Made by a program: the position numbers and the translations under genes
Shown: positions 1 through 8,050 of the stretch, one piece after another
Layout: each line of letters starts with the position of its first letter
Numbering within the stretch: position 1 is the first letter of the stretch
Source: JBCAWW01 sp045106675
GTDB lineage: Bacteria; Bacteroidota; Bacteroidia; J057
Assembly: GCA_045106675.1 (NCBI GenBank)
Contig: JBGCFA010000082.1
Coordinates: 1-28,392 of the forward strand
Length of the DNA stretch: 28,392 bases
Direction of reading: 5' to 3'
The notes under the pieces: generated by a model
The model's database searches: none
Told to the model about the DNA's origin: nothing
The model's input: the letters and a program-made list of their open reading frames with translations, nothing else

Positions 1-285
1 TATCGTTTCCGCCGTTCGATTGCCGAAGGTATCCTCAGAGCACTTGGCTGTGAGTTTCAGCAAGAGCAGGTGGGGATGTTTGTTTGGGCTCGGATTCCCG
101 AGAACGCTCAGTCGAGTGAAGCTTTTTCAGATATGATCTTAAGTACAGCGAAGGTCTTTATGACGCCGGGTTTCATTTTTGGTTCTAATGGAGAAGGCTA
201 TATCCGCATTTCTCTCTGTACCGAGACGATACGTTTGCAGGAGGCATTGACCCGGATTCTTGAAATGGTACTCGCAAAAGCCTAA
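1..285 (+). CDS. PLP-dependent aminotransferase class I/II, C-terminal fragment
   Basis: The reading frame is open from the first base, so the 5' part lies outside the window; 94 C-terminal residues are visible. The segment with MTPG, then FG, then GEGYIRISLC matches the end of the small domain of fold-type I aminotransferases, where the Arg of YIRISL normally binds the substrate carboxylate. The stop lies two bases before the tyrA ATG, so the two are almost certainly cotranscribed. In Bacteroidota an aminotransferase of this kind commonly sits between prephenate dehydratase and prephenate dehydrogenase, so a role in transamination of phenylpyruvate, 4-hydroxyphenylpyruvate or prephenate is likely. 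Its exact substrate cannot be read from the fragment. The internal ATG at 70 is not the true start. Confidence 0.85.
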   Translation, partial: YRFRRSIAEGILRALGCEFQQEQVGMFVWARIPENAQSSEAFSDMILSTAKVFMTPGFIFGSNGEGYIRISLCTETIRLQEALTRILEMVLAKA

Positions 286-287
286 AT

Positions 288-1157
288 ATGAAAGTTACGA
301 TTATAGGACTCGGGCTGATAGGTGGCTCACTTGCGCTCGATCTACGTGCCAATGGCTTTGCTCAGCATTTGATCGGAGTAGATAACAATGATGAACACTG
401 TCGTATCGCTTTAGCAGAGGGATTGGTAGATGAAGTTATAGACTTAGAAGCGGGCTGTCGTGCTGCTGAGATCGTTGTTTTGGCGATTCCAGTCAATGCG
501 ATTATGAAGGTTTTGCCTACGGTTTTGGCGTATATTAGCCCCGATGCGGTGGTGGTAGATATGGGCTCTACCAAAGGAGAGATTGCTCGTAGTATTGATG
601 ATCATCCTTTGAGAGCTCGTACAGTATTGGCACACCCAATGGCTGGTACAGAGTATTCTGGCCCACTTGCGGCTGTTTCTAATCTCTTTCAGCACAAAGC
701 AGCAATCCTCTGTGATACTCAGATGAGTGATGCTGATGCCGTTCAGCTAGCTGAACGCCTCTTCAAAAGCCTCTTTATGCGGCTCAGCTATATGGAGTCA
801 GGCGATCATGATCAACATGCGGCCTATGTCTCTCACGTCTCGCATATTAGCTCTTTTGTGCTGGCTTTGACGGTGCTCGAAAAAGAAAAGAGTGATGTCA
901 ACATCTTCAATCTCGCTAGTGGTGGTTTTGCTTCTACTGTGCGACTTGCCAAAAGCTCCCCTGAGATGTGGCGGGATGTGTACGAACAAAACGCAGGCAA
1001 TCTAGTAGATGTGCTGGATAGTTATCTGGATAAGATGCAAGCTTTTAGAGATCGTATAGCCGAAGGCGACTTTGAGCAAACTTATGCTTGGATGGAAGAA
1101 GCGAACGCTATTGGTGCCATCGTCGATCGACTCAACAAACCTTTGCTGAAGAAATAA
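288..1157 (+). CDS. tyrA: Prephenate dehydrogenase (TyrA)
   Basis: Oxidative decarboxylation of prephenate to 4-hydroxyphenylpyruvate in tyrosine synthesis; cytoplasmic. The 289-residue product opens with a Rossmann dinucleotide site (IIGLGLIGGS, residues 5-14). It has the strand VVLAIPV (63-69), DMGSTKG (91-97), the family signature HPMAGTEYSGP (116-126) with the conserved His, and a helical dimerisation domain with SHVSHISSF (182-190). No ACT domain or fused chorismate mutase follows; the mutase is on the next gene. The start two bases after the aminotransferase stop suggests translational coupling. Length is normal for a monofunctional enzyme. Whether prephenate or arogenate is preferred cannot be told from sequence alone. 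Confidence 0.95.
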   Translation: MKVTIIGLGLIGGSLALDLRANGFAQHLIGVDNNDEHCRIALAEGLVDEVIDLEAGCRAAEIVVLAIPVNAIMKVLPTVLAYISPDAVVVDMGSTKGEIARSIDDHPLRARTVLAHPMAGTEYSGPLAAVSNLFQHKAAILCDTQMSDADAVQLAERLFKSLFMRLSYMESGDHDQHAAYVSHVSHISSFVLALTVLEKEKSDVNIFNLASGGFASTVRLAKSSPEMWRDVYEQNAGNLVDVLDSYLDKMQAFRDRIAEGDFEQTYAWMEEANAIGAIVDRLNKPLLKK

Positions 1158-1227
1158 TCAACAAACAATATAGAATAATCAATATCGAACCTTCTCCATT
1201 GAACTTCGATATTCAACATTAAATACA
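1158..1227 (+). repeat. Intergenic inverted repeat with TTCGATATT arms
   Basis: The gap between tyrA and the DAHP synthase gene holds two perfect 9-base arms, AATATCGAA at 1181-1189 and TTCGATATT at 1205-1213, separated by 15 bases. The same words (AATATCGAA, AATATCCAA) occur in the repeat element at 3289-3366. From memory, AT-rich repeats of this type are frequent between genes in Bacteroidota; that comparison was not run. There is no T-run, so it does not look like a terminator, and the two genes can still be cotranscribed. Confidence 0.5.
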
Positions 1228-2325
1228 ATGGATAGTAGTAAACTCATACCGATGAAAGAATGGGGCCTTGGTCTCGGAGATTTTGTTGTAATCTCTGGGC
1301 CCTGTAGTGCCGAAAGCCCTGAACAAATGATGGAAACTGCGCTAGGAGTGGCCAAGAATGATGTTCACATCCTTCGCGCTGGGATTTGGAAGCCCCGTAC
1401 TCGCCCCAATTCATTTGAAGGTGTTGGTGGTGTCGGCCTCAAATGGCTCAAAGATGCCGGTAAAGCAACTGGCTTGCCAGTTTGTGCTGAAGTCGCCAAC
1501 GTCAAGCATGTATATGAGGCCTTGCGTGCTGGAGTCGATATCATGTGGATCGGTGCCCGAACGACGGTAAATCCATTTGCCGTACAAGAGATCGCCGATG
1601 CTCTCGATGGGGTAGATGTGCCTGTCATGGTCAAAAATCCTATCAATCCTGATTTAGAGCTTTGGATTGGCGCGATGGAACGTCTCCAGAAAGCTGGTCT
1701 CAACAAATTAGCGGCTATCCACCGTGGATTTTCTATCTACGGCAAATCTAAATATCGTAATCAACCGATGTGGGAAATTCCCATTGAGTTGCGCCGTCGC
1801 CATCCAGAGTTAGCGATCGTCTGTGATCCTAGCCATATCTCTGGAAATCGTGAGCTACTATTTGATGTCTCACAAAAGGCGCTTGATTTGAGTTTTGATG
1901 GGTTGATGCTGGAGTCTCATATCACTCCCGAAAAGGCTTTGAGTGATGCCAAACAACAGGTTACTCCCGTTCGCTTAGGCGAAATACTCGAAAATCTTGT
2001 GCATCGTACTGCGAACTCTTCCGATCCTTTGCAGCGTTCACAATTAGAGATTTTCAGGGAAGAAATTGACCAATTTGATAAGGATTTGATCCGCACCCTT
2101 GGTGAACGCATGAAGATTTCCCGCAAAATCGGAGAATACAAAAAGTCGAATAGTGTGACTATCCTGCAACGTGCGCGTTGGGATGAGATCATCGCTGACC
2201 GTTTAGACCTTGCCAACTCTGTCGGCTTGAGTACAGACATCATGAAAGAGATCATGGGGATGATTCACAAAGAGTCTATCCGCCATCAGACCGCCGTGAT
2301 GAACTCAGTAGAAGAAAAAGTATAG
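1228..2325 (+). CDS. aroF: Bifunctional DAHP synthase / chorismate mutase type II
   Basis: Catalyses the first step of the shikimate pathway (phosphoenolpyruvate plus erythrose 4-phosphate to DAHP) and, through its C-terminal domain, chorismate to prephenate. Residues 10-260 form the AroG/KdsA-type barrel: GPCSAES (24-30), LRAGIWKPRTRPNSFEG (49-65), KNPINPD (136-142), IHRGF (164-168) and CDPSHISG (199-206). Residues 270-355 are an AroQ-type helical mutase, beginning LEIFREEIDQFDKDLI and continuing with RMKISRKIGEYK. The 365-residue length fits the known Bacteroidota fusion. In such fusions the mutase often also acts as the allosteric feedback domain; this is family knowledge, not visible here. 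It stands 70 bases after tyrA, supplying tyrA with prephenate, and is followed by a terminator. Confidence 0.95.
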   Translation: MDSSKLIPMKEWGLGLGDFVVISGPCSAESPEQMMETALGVAKNDVHILRAGIWKPRTRPNSFEGVGGVGLKWLKDAGKATGLPVCAEVANVKHVYEALRAGVDIMWIGARTTVNPFAVQEIADALDGVDVPVMVKNPINPDLELWIGAMERLQKAGLNKLAAIHRGFSIYGKSKYRNQPMWEIPIELRRRHPELAIVCDPSHISGNRELLFDVSQKALDLSFDGLMLESHITPEKALSDAKQQVTPVRLGEILENLVHRTANSSDPLQRSQLEIFREEIDQFDKDLIRTLGERMKISRKIGEYKKSNSVTILQRARWDEIIADRLDLANSVGLSTDIMKEIMGMIHKESIRHQTAVMNSVEEKV

Positions 2326-2344
2326 AGACAAATTTGTGCCCTAG

Positions 2345-2380
2345 GCCCGTGATCATTTAGTATGATTACGGGCTTTTTTT
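2345..2380 (+). terminator. Rho-independent terminator of the aromatic operon
   Basis: GCCCGT-G-ATCAT pairs with ATGAT-T-ACGGGC around a short loop (2345-2373) and is followed by seven T residues. It lies 20 bases after the DAHP synthase stop. Confidence 0.9.
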
Positions 2381-2680
2381 GAGAATTTATAGAGGTTTTT
2401 GATGTATTGTCTGTCCTATATTCGTCAAGAATATGAGGCTTGTATTATCTAATTTTAAATTTTCCGGAAAATGAAGCATCATTTTGATACTTATTTCCGT
2501 ATAACAATAGAATATTTGTAGCAATTTGTTACTTTACGGCAGTTCAAAGCCAAACATTAGCAGCACCCACAACATTTATTTGAGCACGAAGTCTATTGAT
2601 TCAATATTTTGAATCAAATAAGGTGACTCCATTACTGCACTCGCGTCAAACTGTTAACACATTAATTACTTCCTATTAAG
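2381..2680. other. AT-rich intergenic region, no gene seen
   Basis: About 300 bases between the aromatic operon terminator and the next start codon. It is clearly more AT-rich than its surroundings and has no convincing reading frame on either strand. It presumably carries the promoter for the gene at 2681, but I find no good match to the Bacteroidota -33 TTTG / -7 TAnnTTTG pair. Confidence 0.5.
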
Positions 2681-3274
2681 ATGATGCGCCAGAATTTATT
2701 TTCGTCGGCAGAGGCCCAAGAACTACAAACACTACTCTCTCATTTCGCTGAATTGAGAAACGAAATCGTCATTGAGCAAAATTCCCTAAGTCATCAAAAC
2801 ATTGATACGAGCGTTTTTGGCAATACCGATCCCGCAGTATTATTGCGAGGTTTGATTGGCTTGCTTGAAAACTATGCTAAATACAATAAGTGGGGTAGGT
2901 TAGGGAGCTTTTTGATCCCTAGAGATCATTCGGTCTATTTCGATTGCAAAATAAATGGAAAGGATTCGCGATCTTATGAAGCGCTATTATTGATCCGCCG
3001 CAAGTTTCAACAAGAGATTCGTCTCAAGGAATTGACGCTTGGGGTTGCCGATTATTTTCGCAGCAAAGGTATCGGTATCGGGATGGACAATGTCTTAGAA
3101 GTCATCGCACAGGCTGAATTTGAGATGCAACACCCTCGAGCTGAGGTTGAGGTGGAAGAAGTTGAAGTAATTGATTTGACTCCTCCTCAGATTCGCAATA
3201 CTCGCGTACCTAATCCGGCTAAACGCCCTGATCATCGTCGCCCACCTCGTTCGCGTGTCAAGGTGCCCCGCTAG
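2681..3274 (+). CDS. Hypothetical protein with basic C-terminal tail
   Basis: 197 residues, not recognised. The first roughly 145 residues look like a soluble, mostly helical domain, with a Trp/Gly-rich centre (KYNKWGRLGSF) and a helix-like stretch YEALLLIRRKFQQEIRLKEL. A short acidic run, EVEVEEVEVIDL (about 155-166), is followed by a Pro/Arg/Lys-rich, probably disordered tail to the end. Such a tail could bind nucleic acid or another acidic partner, but that is a guess. There is no signal peptide or membrane helix. Two ATG codons stand in tandem at the start; either may be used. The gene is isolated: a terminator lies upstream and a repeat element directly downstream. Confidence 0.7.
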   Translation: MMRQNLFSSAEAQELQTLLSHFAELRNEIVIEQNSLSHQNIDTSVFGNTDPAVLLRGLIGLLENYAKYNKWGRLGSFLIPRDHSVYFDCKINGKDSRSYEALLLIRRKFQQEIRLKELTLGVADYFRSKGIGIGMDNVLEVIAQAEFEMQHPRAEVEVEEVEVIDLTPPQIRNTRVPNPAKRPDHRRPPRSRVKVPR

Positions 3275-3384
3275 TCGCGGAACGCCTTTGAATATCCAAG
3301 TCCAATATAGAATATCGAAGTCCTTGAGCTTTGGACATTGAGGCTCATCATTGGACATTTGTCTCTCGCTATTCGCGGAACGCT
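3275..3384 (+). repeat. Dispersed intergenic element A, flanked by TCGCGGAACGC motifs
   Basis: This gap is framed by two copies of TCGCGGAACGC (ending at 3285 and 3383, same orientation). Inside, bases 3289-3321 match 28 of 33 positions with the reverse complement of 18266-18298, which is framed by two CTTCGCAGAACGCTAG motifs. The interior is also rich in repeats of TTGGACATT. The order motif, core, motif in two distant gaps indicates a dispersed repeat family. It sits at the 3' ends of two convergent genes. Confidence 0.65.
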
Positions 3385-3849
3385 TTACTTCCTACTCAAG
3401 AGCCAAATCAAACCATAGGTCGTCAAAAGCTGGAAAGGCATCGCCTTGATATACGGCCATAGAAAAATCAATATGGGGTAGTCCATATTGTGATAGTGCT
3501 GCCATGTCCACCATTGCGGGTCGCTATTGGAAGTGCCCATAAACCAAACCGGTACAAAGAGCACAATCGCAATCAACAACAATATCACCCTCCGACGTGT
3601 CGCTGTCGCTTGATAAAACTGATGCGAACGCATAAATACTCGCCCAAAAGCAAGCGTTAGCAGCATGGATACGACTGCCAATACATTGAATAAAGCATTG
3701 AAATCCCAGTGGAAGCGTTCCCAGTAGGGCTCTATCACCTCATATATCTCCGGAAAAAACTCTACGATCACCTTAGAGAGCATGATGGTACTTATCAAGA
3801 GTACAATCCCAAAGACCATCGTATCGCTTACCACAGGGTGCTGCTGCAA
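3385..3849 (-). CDS. Four-helix membrane protein of unknown function
   Basis: 154 residues from a TTG start, with four predicted membrane segments at about 11-32, 51-72, 87-105 and 124-150, a Trp-rich loop before the last one (PQWWTWQHYH) and a C-terminal LLSRK. Family not recognised. No ATG or GTG exists in this frame after the previous gene's TGA: the codons between that stop (3883-3885) and the TTG read ERKSWRQRLYW, which is protein-like. The frame is the same as that of the upstream gene, so the true start is uncertain; TTG at 3849 is the first usable codon. The gene is the last of the plsC cluster. Confidence 0.65.
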   Translation of the reverse strand: MQQHPVVSDTMVFGIVLLISTIMLSKVIVEFFPEIYEVIEPYWERFHWDFNALFNVLAVVSMLLTLAFGRVFMRSHQFYQATATRRRVILLLIAIVLFVPVWFMGTSNSDPQWWTWQHYHNMDYPILIFLWPYIKAMPFQLLTTYGLIWLLSRK

Positions 3850-3882
3850 CCAATAGAGGCGTTGTCGCCATGATTTACGTTC

Positions 3883-4368
3883 TCACTTACTCTTGCCTTT
3901 TTCTTTATAGGACGGGATACGACGAATACGATTGCTCTCTCGCTCCTTGATGGCATCGTTCATCACCCTAAAGTAAGCGTCTCTATCTCCCGAGGTAGCC
4001 CATACATACTCGGCATTGGTAGCCGCTGCATAGGAAAACCCTTGATCAATCGCATCCGAAAACACTTGATCCGAGATCTTCGCTTTTTTACACTCCACAA
4101 TCACCAATGGGTCCTTGCAAGCTTTGTCTCGATAGACCACAATATCGGCCTCGCGAGTCACAGAGCCAATCTTCATACGATCACAGACGATCAAATACTC
4201 TGGTGGATAACCATAGTGATAGATCAAGTCCAGATAGGTTTCTAGCTGGACCTGCTCCTCAGGATTACTGTATTTGCGGGATTTACCTTGCGGTAGATAG
4301 GTGATGGTATCGTTTTTTTCATCAAGATGAACGTAACGATCCTTGATTGCTTGTTGTAATAGACGCAT
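3883..4368 (-). CDS. Small HsdR N-terminal-like (PD-(D/E)xK fold) protein
   Basis: 161 residues. It resembles the stand-alone 'type I restriction enzyme R protein N-terminal domain' family common in Bacteroidota. Visible features are PEEQVQLETYL (36-46), DRMKIGSVTREADIVVY (63-79), VECKK (91-95) and a later QGFSYAAATNAEYVWATSG. Together E38, D75 and E92-x-K94 give the pattern of a PD-(D/E)xK nuclease active site. No HsdR helicase, HsdM or HsdS lies nearby, so this is not a restriction system; a DNA-repair or RNA/DNA-binding role is possible but unproven. It begins 22 bases after plsC, and a membrane protein follows in the same frame. Confidence 0.8.
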   Translation of the reverse strand: MRLLQQAIKDRYVHLDEKNDTITYLPQGKSRKYSNPEEQVQLETYLDLIYHYGYPPEYLIVCDRMKIGSVTREADIVVYRDKACKDPLVIVECKKAKISDQVFSDAIDQGFSYAAATNAEYVWATSGDRDAYFRVMNDAIKERESNRIRRIPSYKEKGKSK

Positions 4369-4390
4369 GTAGGGGAAAAGCTCCTAATTA

Positions 4391-5170
4391 TCAGACAGAG
4401 TAATGTACGGGATTTCCAAACTTAGGTTGAAAATACGGATCATTATCCAACAATTCTGCTTCCATGAGGCTATATAGCTTATCTCTCAGCGTGGCTTCAT
4501 CATTACTGCTTAAGCCTTTGGTTGGGACGGGATCTAAAAACCTCATTTGAATTAAGCCAGGATAAAACTCCATCGTATCTACTGGCTGCATCTCACGACT
4601 GCCGATCATGATGATGGGTATGATGGGGACTTGTGCTTCTATCGCTGCGCGGAACGCTCCCATATGGAATTTTTTGAGTACTTGCTCGCTTCGATTACGC
4701 GTTCCCTCAGGAAATACTAAAATAGATGTCCCCTCTTTGAGGTTTTGCTGCATACCCAATAGACTTTTACTACGGCTGATTTTACTCGATCTATCTACTG
4801 GGATGGAGATATTGCCGATAATCCAACCTAGGATTGGAATGTCTATGATTTCCTTTTTGACCAGACTCTTCCAAGGATGCTGGATACACGAACCTACCAC
4901 TGGTACATCAAGCAAATTGTTGTGATTGGCGACGAACATATACGTCTGCTCAGGATCAACTTTATGATGGTCCTCTACATTGATCTGGATGCGAGTCAAA
5001 GCCTCCCATAGACCGATCCATATACGATGAACTTTATAGATAAAACGTAATCGCTGATGTGGATCAGCTAATATTTTTGCGAAAATATGCGCTAAAACTA
5101 CTAGGGGTACCCAGATGATAAAAGTCAGAATTACGAAACTGACGTAGAGTAGATTTGCTGCTTTGTGCAT
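4391..5170 (-). CDS. plsC: 1-acyl-sn-glycerol-3-phosphate acyltransferase (PlsC family)
   Basis: Transfers an acyl chain to lysophosphatidic acid to make phosphatidic acid at the inner membrane, the second acylation of phospholipid synthesis. 259 residues. A hydrophobic N-terminus (about 8-34) anchors the enzyme. The acyltransferase motifs are in order: I, NHNNLLD (82-88) with the HX4D catalytic pair H83/D88; II, GNISIPVDRSS (119-129); III, FPEGTRNRS (153-161), which binds the glycerol phosphate; and IV, VPIIPI. Length matches the family. It is the first gene of a leftward cluster with an HsdR-N-like protein and a membrane protein. Paralogues acting on other acyl acceptors such as ornithine lipids share the motifs, so substrate is inferred. 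Confidence 0.9.
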   Translation of the reverse strand: MHKAANLLYVSFVILTFIIWVPLVVLAHIFAKILADPHQRLRFIYKVHRIWIGLWEALTRIQINVEDHHKVDPEQTYMFVANHNNLLDVPVVGSCIQHPWKSLVKKEIIDIPILGWIIGNISIPVDRSSKISRSKSLLGMQQNLKEGTSILVFPEGTRNRSEQVLKKFHMGAFRAAIEAQVPIIPIIMIGSREMQPVDTMEFYPGLIQMRFLDPVPTKGLSSNDEATLRDKLYSLMEAELLDNDPYFQPKFGNPVHYSV

Positions 5171-5337
5171 ACTCAGGATCGTTTTTGTGCTTCATTTATC
5201 TACGCCTAAAACTAAAAAGGGTTTGACAATTTGCGAAAATCCTCTCCTGGATAATGATGTAAGTACTAGGTCTAATATGATTATGTATAGTATATGGATA
5301 ATACTGATATTTGGAATATACAAAATACTATACGACT

Positions 5338-5886
5338 ATGTCTTCGCGCTTTACTCATATTGATCCAAGCCATTCTGTAGAATATCGCTCTAGTACGCAG
5401 GTGCTAGAAGGGACCTTTGCCTTAGATCCTAAATTGGTGGCTTATTGTGCGCAACCGATAAGTTGGGTCGGGCAAGCTGCGATTGCTTGTCTTATTATAG
5501 GTCTGGGGGCCGTTGCTTTACAGGCCGATATACAGATTTTGATCAGTTTGACTACTGCCTTGAGTGTTTTGGGAGGATTTTATGTTTTGGGCTACACAAT
5601 GCTTTATCGCTATCTGCGTCAGGAGCGAGCTAAGAGTATTGAACTAGACGATGAAACTGAGCTGATCCATTACCAAACGCCAGAGAAGCGATTACTCTTT
5701 CAAAAAGAGCAAGTCATATTATGTGAATGGAATCGGAGCCTGCTTTTTCCCTATCGAGTGGATGAAGTGATTATCCATCTAGAAGGGGGAGAAGAGTTAA
5801 GCTGTTCAAACCTATTGATTGAGCCTACTGAGTTACTGCGTTGGCTTCAAGCTCCCATCCTTAGCCGTTATCGGTGGTTTATATAA
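5338..5886 (+). CDS. Two-helix membrane protein with soluble C-terminal domain
   Basis: 182 residues from the ATG at 5338 (a TTG at 5311 would add nine residues and is less likely). Two adjacent membrane helices at about 42-62 and 67-90 form a hairpin. Residues 100-182 then look like an alternating beta-strand domain (ELIHYQTPEKRLLF, VILCEWNRSLLFPYRV, EVIIHLEGGEEL) ending in a helix with LLRWL. A helical hairpin followed by a small beta domain resembles YcxB- or bacterial PH-domain proteins, but the match is weak and no function should be assigned. It is monocistronic and convergent with dinB. Confidence 0.7.
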   Translation: MSSRFTHIDPSHSVEYRSSTQVLEGTFALDPKLVAYCAQPISWVGQAAIACLIIGLGAVALQADIQILISLTTALSVLGGFYVLGYTMLYRYLRQERAKSIELDDETELIHYQTPEKRLLFQKEQVILCEWNRSLLFPYRVDEVIIHLEGGEELSCSNLLIEPTELLRWLQAPILSRYRWFI

Positions 5887-5929
5887 GAATTTGATCAATT
5901 ACTAATTGAATACTTTTCTTGTTTCCCAG

Positions 5930-5958
5930 ACCCACTGCGTTTTTATAACGCAGTGGGT
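5930..5958. terminator. Hairpin between convergent genes
   Basis: ACCCACTGCGTT (5930-5941) pairs perfectly with AACGCAGTGGGT (5947-5958) around a five-base loop, midway between the stop codons of the gene at 5338-5886 and dinB. There is no T-run on either side, so it may act as a transcript 3' stabiliser or a weak bidirectional terminator. A second smaller inverted repeat, GATATCAT/ATGATATC (5969-5976 and 5988-5995), follows. Confidence 0.6.
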
Positions 5959-6008
5959 ACAGGAATTTGATATCATCTTTAGGGACGATGATATCGTGCC
6001 GACTAATT

Positions 6009-7085
6009 TTAAAACTCCAAAGTCAATTGCCGCGGTGTATCATCAGATTCATTGTCTAGATTAGACATATAAATCCCGAGTAATCTCACTGCATGAGGCG
6101 GGAACGTCGGGCTATGCAATAGGACTTTGATCACTTCAAAAATCTCCTCATATTCCCCCACATAATGATTGAGGGTACGACTACGGGTCGTCTGCGTAAA
6201 ATCGTGATATTTGATTTTGAGCGTTATGGTACGACCTCCGGTCTTGCTCTTCTCGATCCTACCGACTAAGATTTCGGCTATAGACTGCAAGCGTTCCAGC
6301 ATATCGCTTTCTTCTACTAAATCTTGATCAAAAGTTCGCTCTGCGCCGATAGACTTGCGTGGACGATTGGGTTTGACGCTGCTTTGATCGAGTGCGCGTA
6401 CAATGCGATAGTAATGTCTGCCGGCTTTGCCAAACCTCCGAGCCAATTCATATTCCGAATAACGCTTGAGATCCTTGCCCGTATGGATGCTCATTCGCTT
6501 CATCTTTTTGGCGGTCACTTTGCCAATACCATGAAACTTCTCGATGGGCAATTTTTCTAAAAACGCCTCTGCTCTATCAGGAGGGATAAGGGTGCAGCCA
6601 TCGGGCTTGTTGATGTCAGAGGCGACTTTAGCCAAAAACTTATTGATGGAAATCCCTGCTGAAGCGGTAAGCTCGGTTTCTTCCAAAATAGCGGCTCTTA
6701 TCTCTTGGGCAATTTTGGTGGCAGAGAGGATGCCCATTTTATTTTCGGTGACATCGAGGTATGCCTCATCTAAGGACAAGGGTTCGACAAGGTCGGTATA
6801 ACGATAAAAGATAGCCCGTATCTGATGGGACACGATCCGATAGGCATCGAAGCGAGCTTTCACAAAGATCAGGTCAGGACATTGTCGAGCGGCGGTGATA
6901 GAGGGCATCGCTGAGCGAACGCCATATCTCCTCGCTTCATAGCTTGCTGCCGCTACCACTCCTCTATGCTGAGAACCTCCTACCGCAACTGGTTTGCCAC
7001 GTAGCTCAGGATTGTCCCTTTGCTCTACGGAGGCATAAAATGCGTCCATATCAACGTGGATGATTTTGCGTTGCGGTGCTTCCAT
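6009..7085 (-). CDS. dinB: DNA polymerase IV (Y-family translesion polymerase)
   Basis: Error-prone bypass polymerase of the UmuC/DinB family. From the ATG at 7085 the product has 358 residues, the normal length. Motifs: HVDMDAFYASVE (10-21) with metal ligand D12, YEARRYGVRSAMP (49-61), SLDEAYLDV (104-112) with D106/E107, a helix-hairpin-helix thumb with GIGKVTAKKM, and a little-finger domain. The C-terminus, QLTLEF, is a typical sliding-clamp binding peptide. An upstream in-frame ATG at 7133 would add a low-complexity SPSPS extension, but the start at 7085 overlaps the stop of the TPR gene as TAATG and places the catalytic motif correctly. It is thus translationally coupled to that gene. I see no LexA box. 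Confidence 0.95.
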   Translation of the reverse strand: MEAPQRKIIHVDMDAFYASVEQRDNPELRGKPVAVGGSQHRGVVAAASYEARRYGVRSAMPSITAARQCPDLIFVKARFDAYRIVSHQIRAIFYRYTDLVEPLSLDEAYLDVTENKMGILSATKIAQEIRAAILEETELTASAGISINKFLAKVASDINKPDGCTLIPPDRAEAFLEKLPIEKFHGIGKVTAKKMKRMSIHTGKDLKRYSEYELARRFGKAGRHYYRIVRALDQSSVKPNRPRKSIGAERTFDQDLVEESDMLERLQSIAEILVGRIEKSKTGGRTITLKIKYHDFTQTTRSRTLNHYVGEYEEIFEVIKVLLHSPTFPPHAVRLLGIYMSNLDNESDDTPRQLTLEF

Positions 7086-7921
7086 TAGCCGTTTTGCAAT
7101 GCTTGGAGACGGACTAGGGCAGTGGCTTGCCATTCGCTGACGGCTCGTGTGGCTTTCATCCGTCGAGGGAGCTTTTCTATCGCGTCGAGCGTAGCTTGAT
7201 AGTGAGTAATGGCGGATGCTATGCGTCCAGCCTCTTCAAGTAACTCTGCTTTATGGAGTAACCATTTTTCATGCCGAGGCAAACGTGAGATGATATCATC
7301 TATTTTGGCGATGGCGGCATCCCATGCTTTGGCTTGTCGGTCTATCTCTATTGCATAGGAACGCAAAACTATATTGAAGCCGAGGGCTTCTTCACCTTGT
7401 TCGAGCCAATGACGGGCTCCGTCGAAGTCTGTCGAATCTGTTCTCAGTGTCGCTTGCGCGATTTCTAAGAAGTGGTGGGGTCTAGGTTCTTTGGCATAAG
7501 CTAATGCTTGTGAAAAATCAAGCACCGAAAGTGAGTCTTGTCCCAATTGTTTATAGATACCTGCTCGTGTAATCAGGGCTTTGACATGAGTGGGATTGTG
7601 TGTCAATACGGTATTGATGTACAGCAAGCCGCTTTGGGGGAAGCTTTGCTCTGAAAATAATTGTGCCATTTGAAATGCGACATCGAGAGCTAGCGTGGAG
7701 TCTAAGCGTTCTGCGAATAGCAGGTCTGAGTAGGAGGCGTCAAAATCCTTGTCTAAGCGATAATACTCCCCTCTTTGGAGATAAAGCCGAGCGTTCTGAG
7801 GATCAGCTTTGATCTGAGTGCTGACTTCGATGATCAATTCATGGACGGGACCATGGGCCCATACATAAGAAGATGAGCCCAAAAGTAAAAGCAAGCTCCA
7901 AAATGTAGATCGAAATCTCAT
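7085..7921 (-). CDS. Exported tetratricopeptide-repeat protein
   Basis: 278 residues from ATG 7921 (a GTG at 7927 is also in frame). A Sec signal peptide with a Leu-rich core ends at about VWA/HG (residue 22). The rest is helical repeats of TPR character, for example ARLYLQRGEYYRLDKDFDAS, VKALITRAGIYKQLGQDSLSVLDFSQAL and WLLHKAELLEEAGRIASAITHY. TPRs mediate protein contacts; no partner is evident. The stop overlaps the dinB start (TAATG), so the two are coupled, though a periplasmic TPR protein and a repair polymerase have no obvious link. A strong AGGAGG at 7951-7956 lies 30 bases before the ATG, too far to serve it. Confidence 0.8.
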   Translation of the reverse strand: MRFRSTFWSLLLLLGSSSYVWAHGPVHELIIEVSTQIKADPQNARLYLQRGEYYRLDKDFDASYSDLLFAERLDSTLALDVAFQMAQLFSEQSFPQSGLLYINTVLTHNPTHVKALITRAGIYKQLGQDSLSVLDFSQALAYAKEPRPHHFLEIAQATLRTDSTDFDGARHWLEQGEEALGFNIVLRSYAIEIDRQAKAWDAAIAKIDDIISRLPRHEKWLLHKAELLEEAGRIASAITHYQATLDAIEKLPRRMKATRAVSEWQATALVRLQALQNG

Positions 7922-7997
7922 AAGCACTAATTTCCATTTTTTTTAGCAATCCTCCTATCGATAAGCATAAATGATAAATTTATTGGCTATATCTCAC

Positions 7998-8027
7998 AAA
8001 AATGGCCCCGTCATAAGACGGAGCCAT
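7998..8027 (-). terminator. Terminator of the T9SS cargo gene 8051-9226
   Basis: ATGGCTCCGTC and GACGGGGCCAT (minus strand, 8027 down to 8002) form an 11-bp stem with one G-T pair around TTAT, followed on the minus strand by five T residues. It sits 24 bases after the stop codon. Confidence 0.85.
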
Positions 8028-8050
8028 ATATAATCGTAAAATTCTCTAAC

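Noticed and set aside
2381..2680. Riboswitch or small RNA in the long AT-rich gap
   Set aside because: No conserved riboswitch core or strong hairpin could be recognised by eye after the terminator.
3883..4368. Part of a type I restriction or other defence system
   Set aside because: Only the small N-terminal-like nuclease fold is present; no helicase, methylase or specificity subunit and no other defence gene lies nearby.
7840..7937. Small overlapping gene starting after AGGAGG at 7951-7956 (ATG at 7937, about 32 codons)
   Set aside because: It overlaps the TPR signal peptide out of frame, has no protein-like features, and Shine-Dalgarno sites are of little weight in Bacteroidota.
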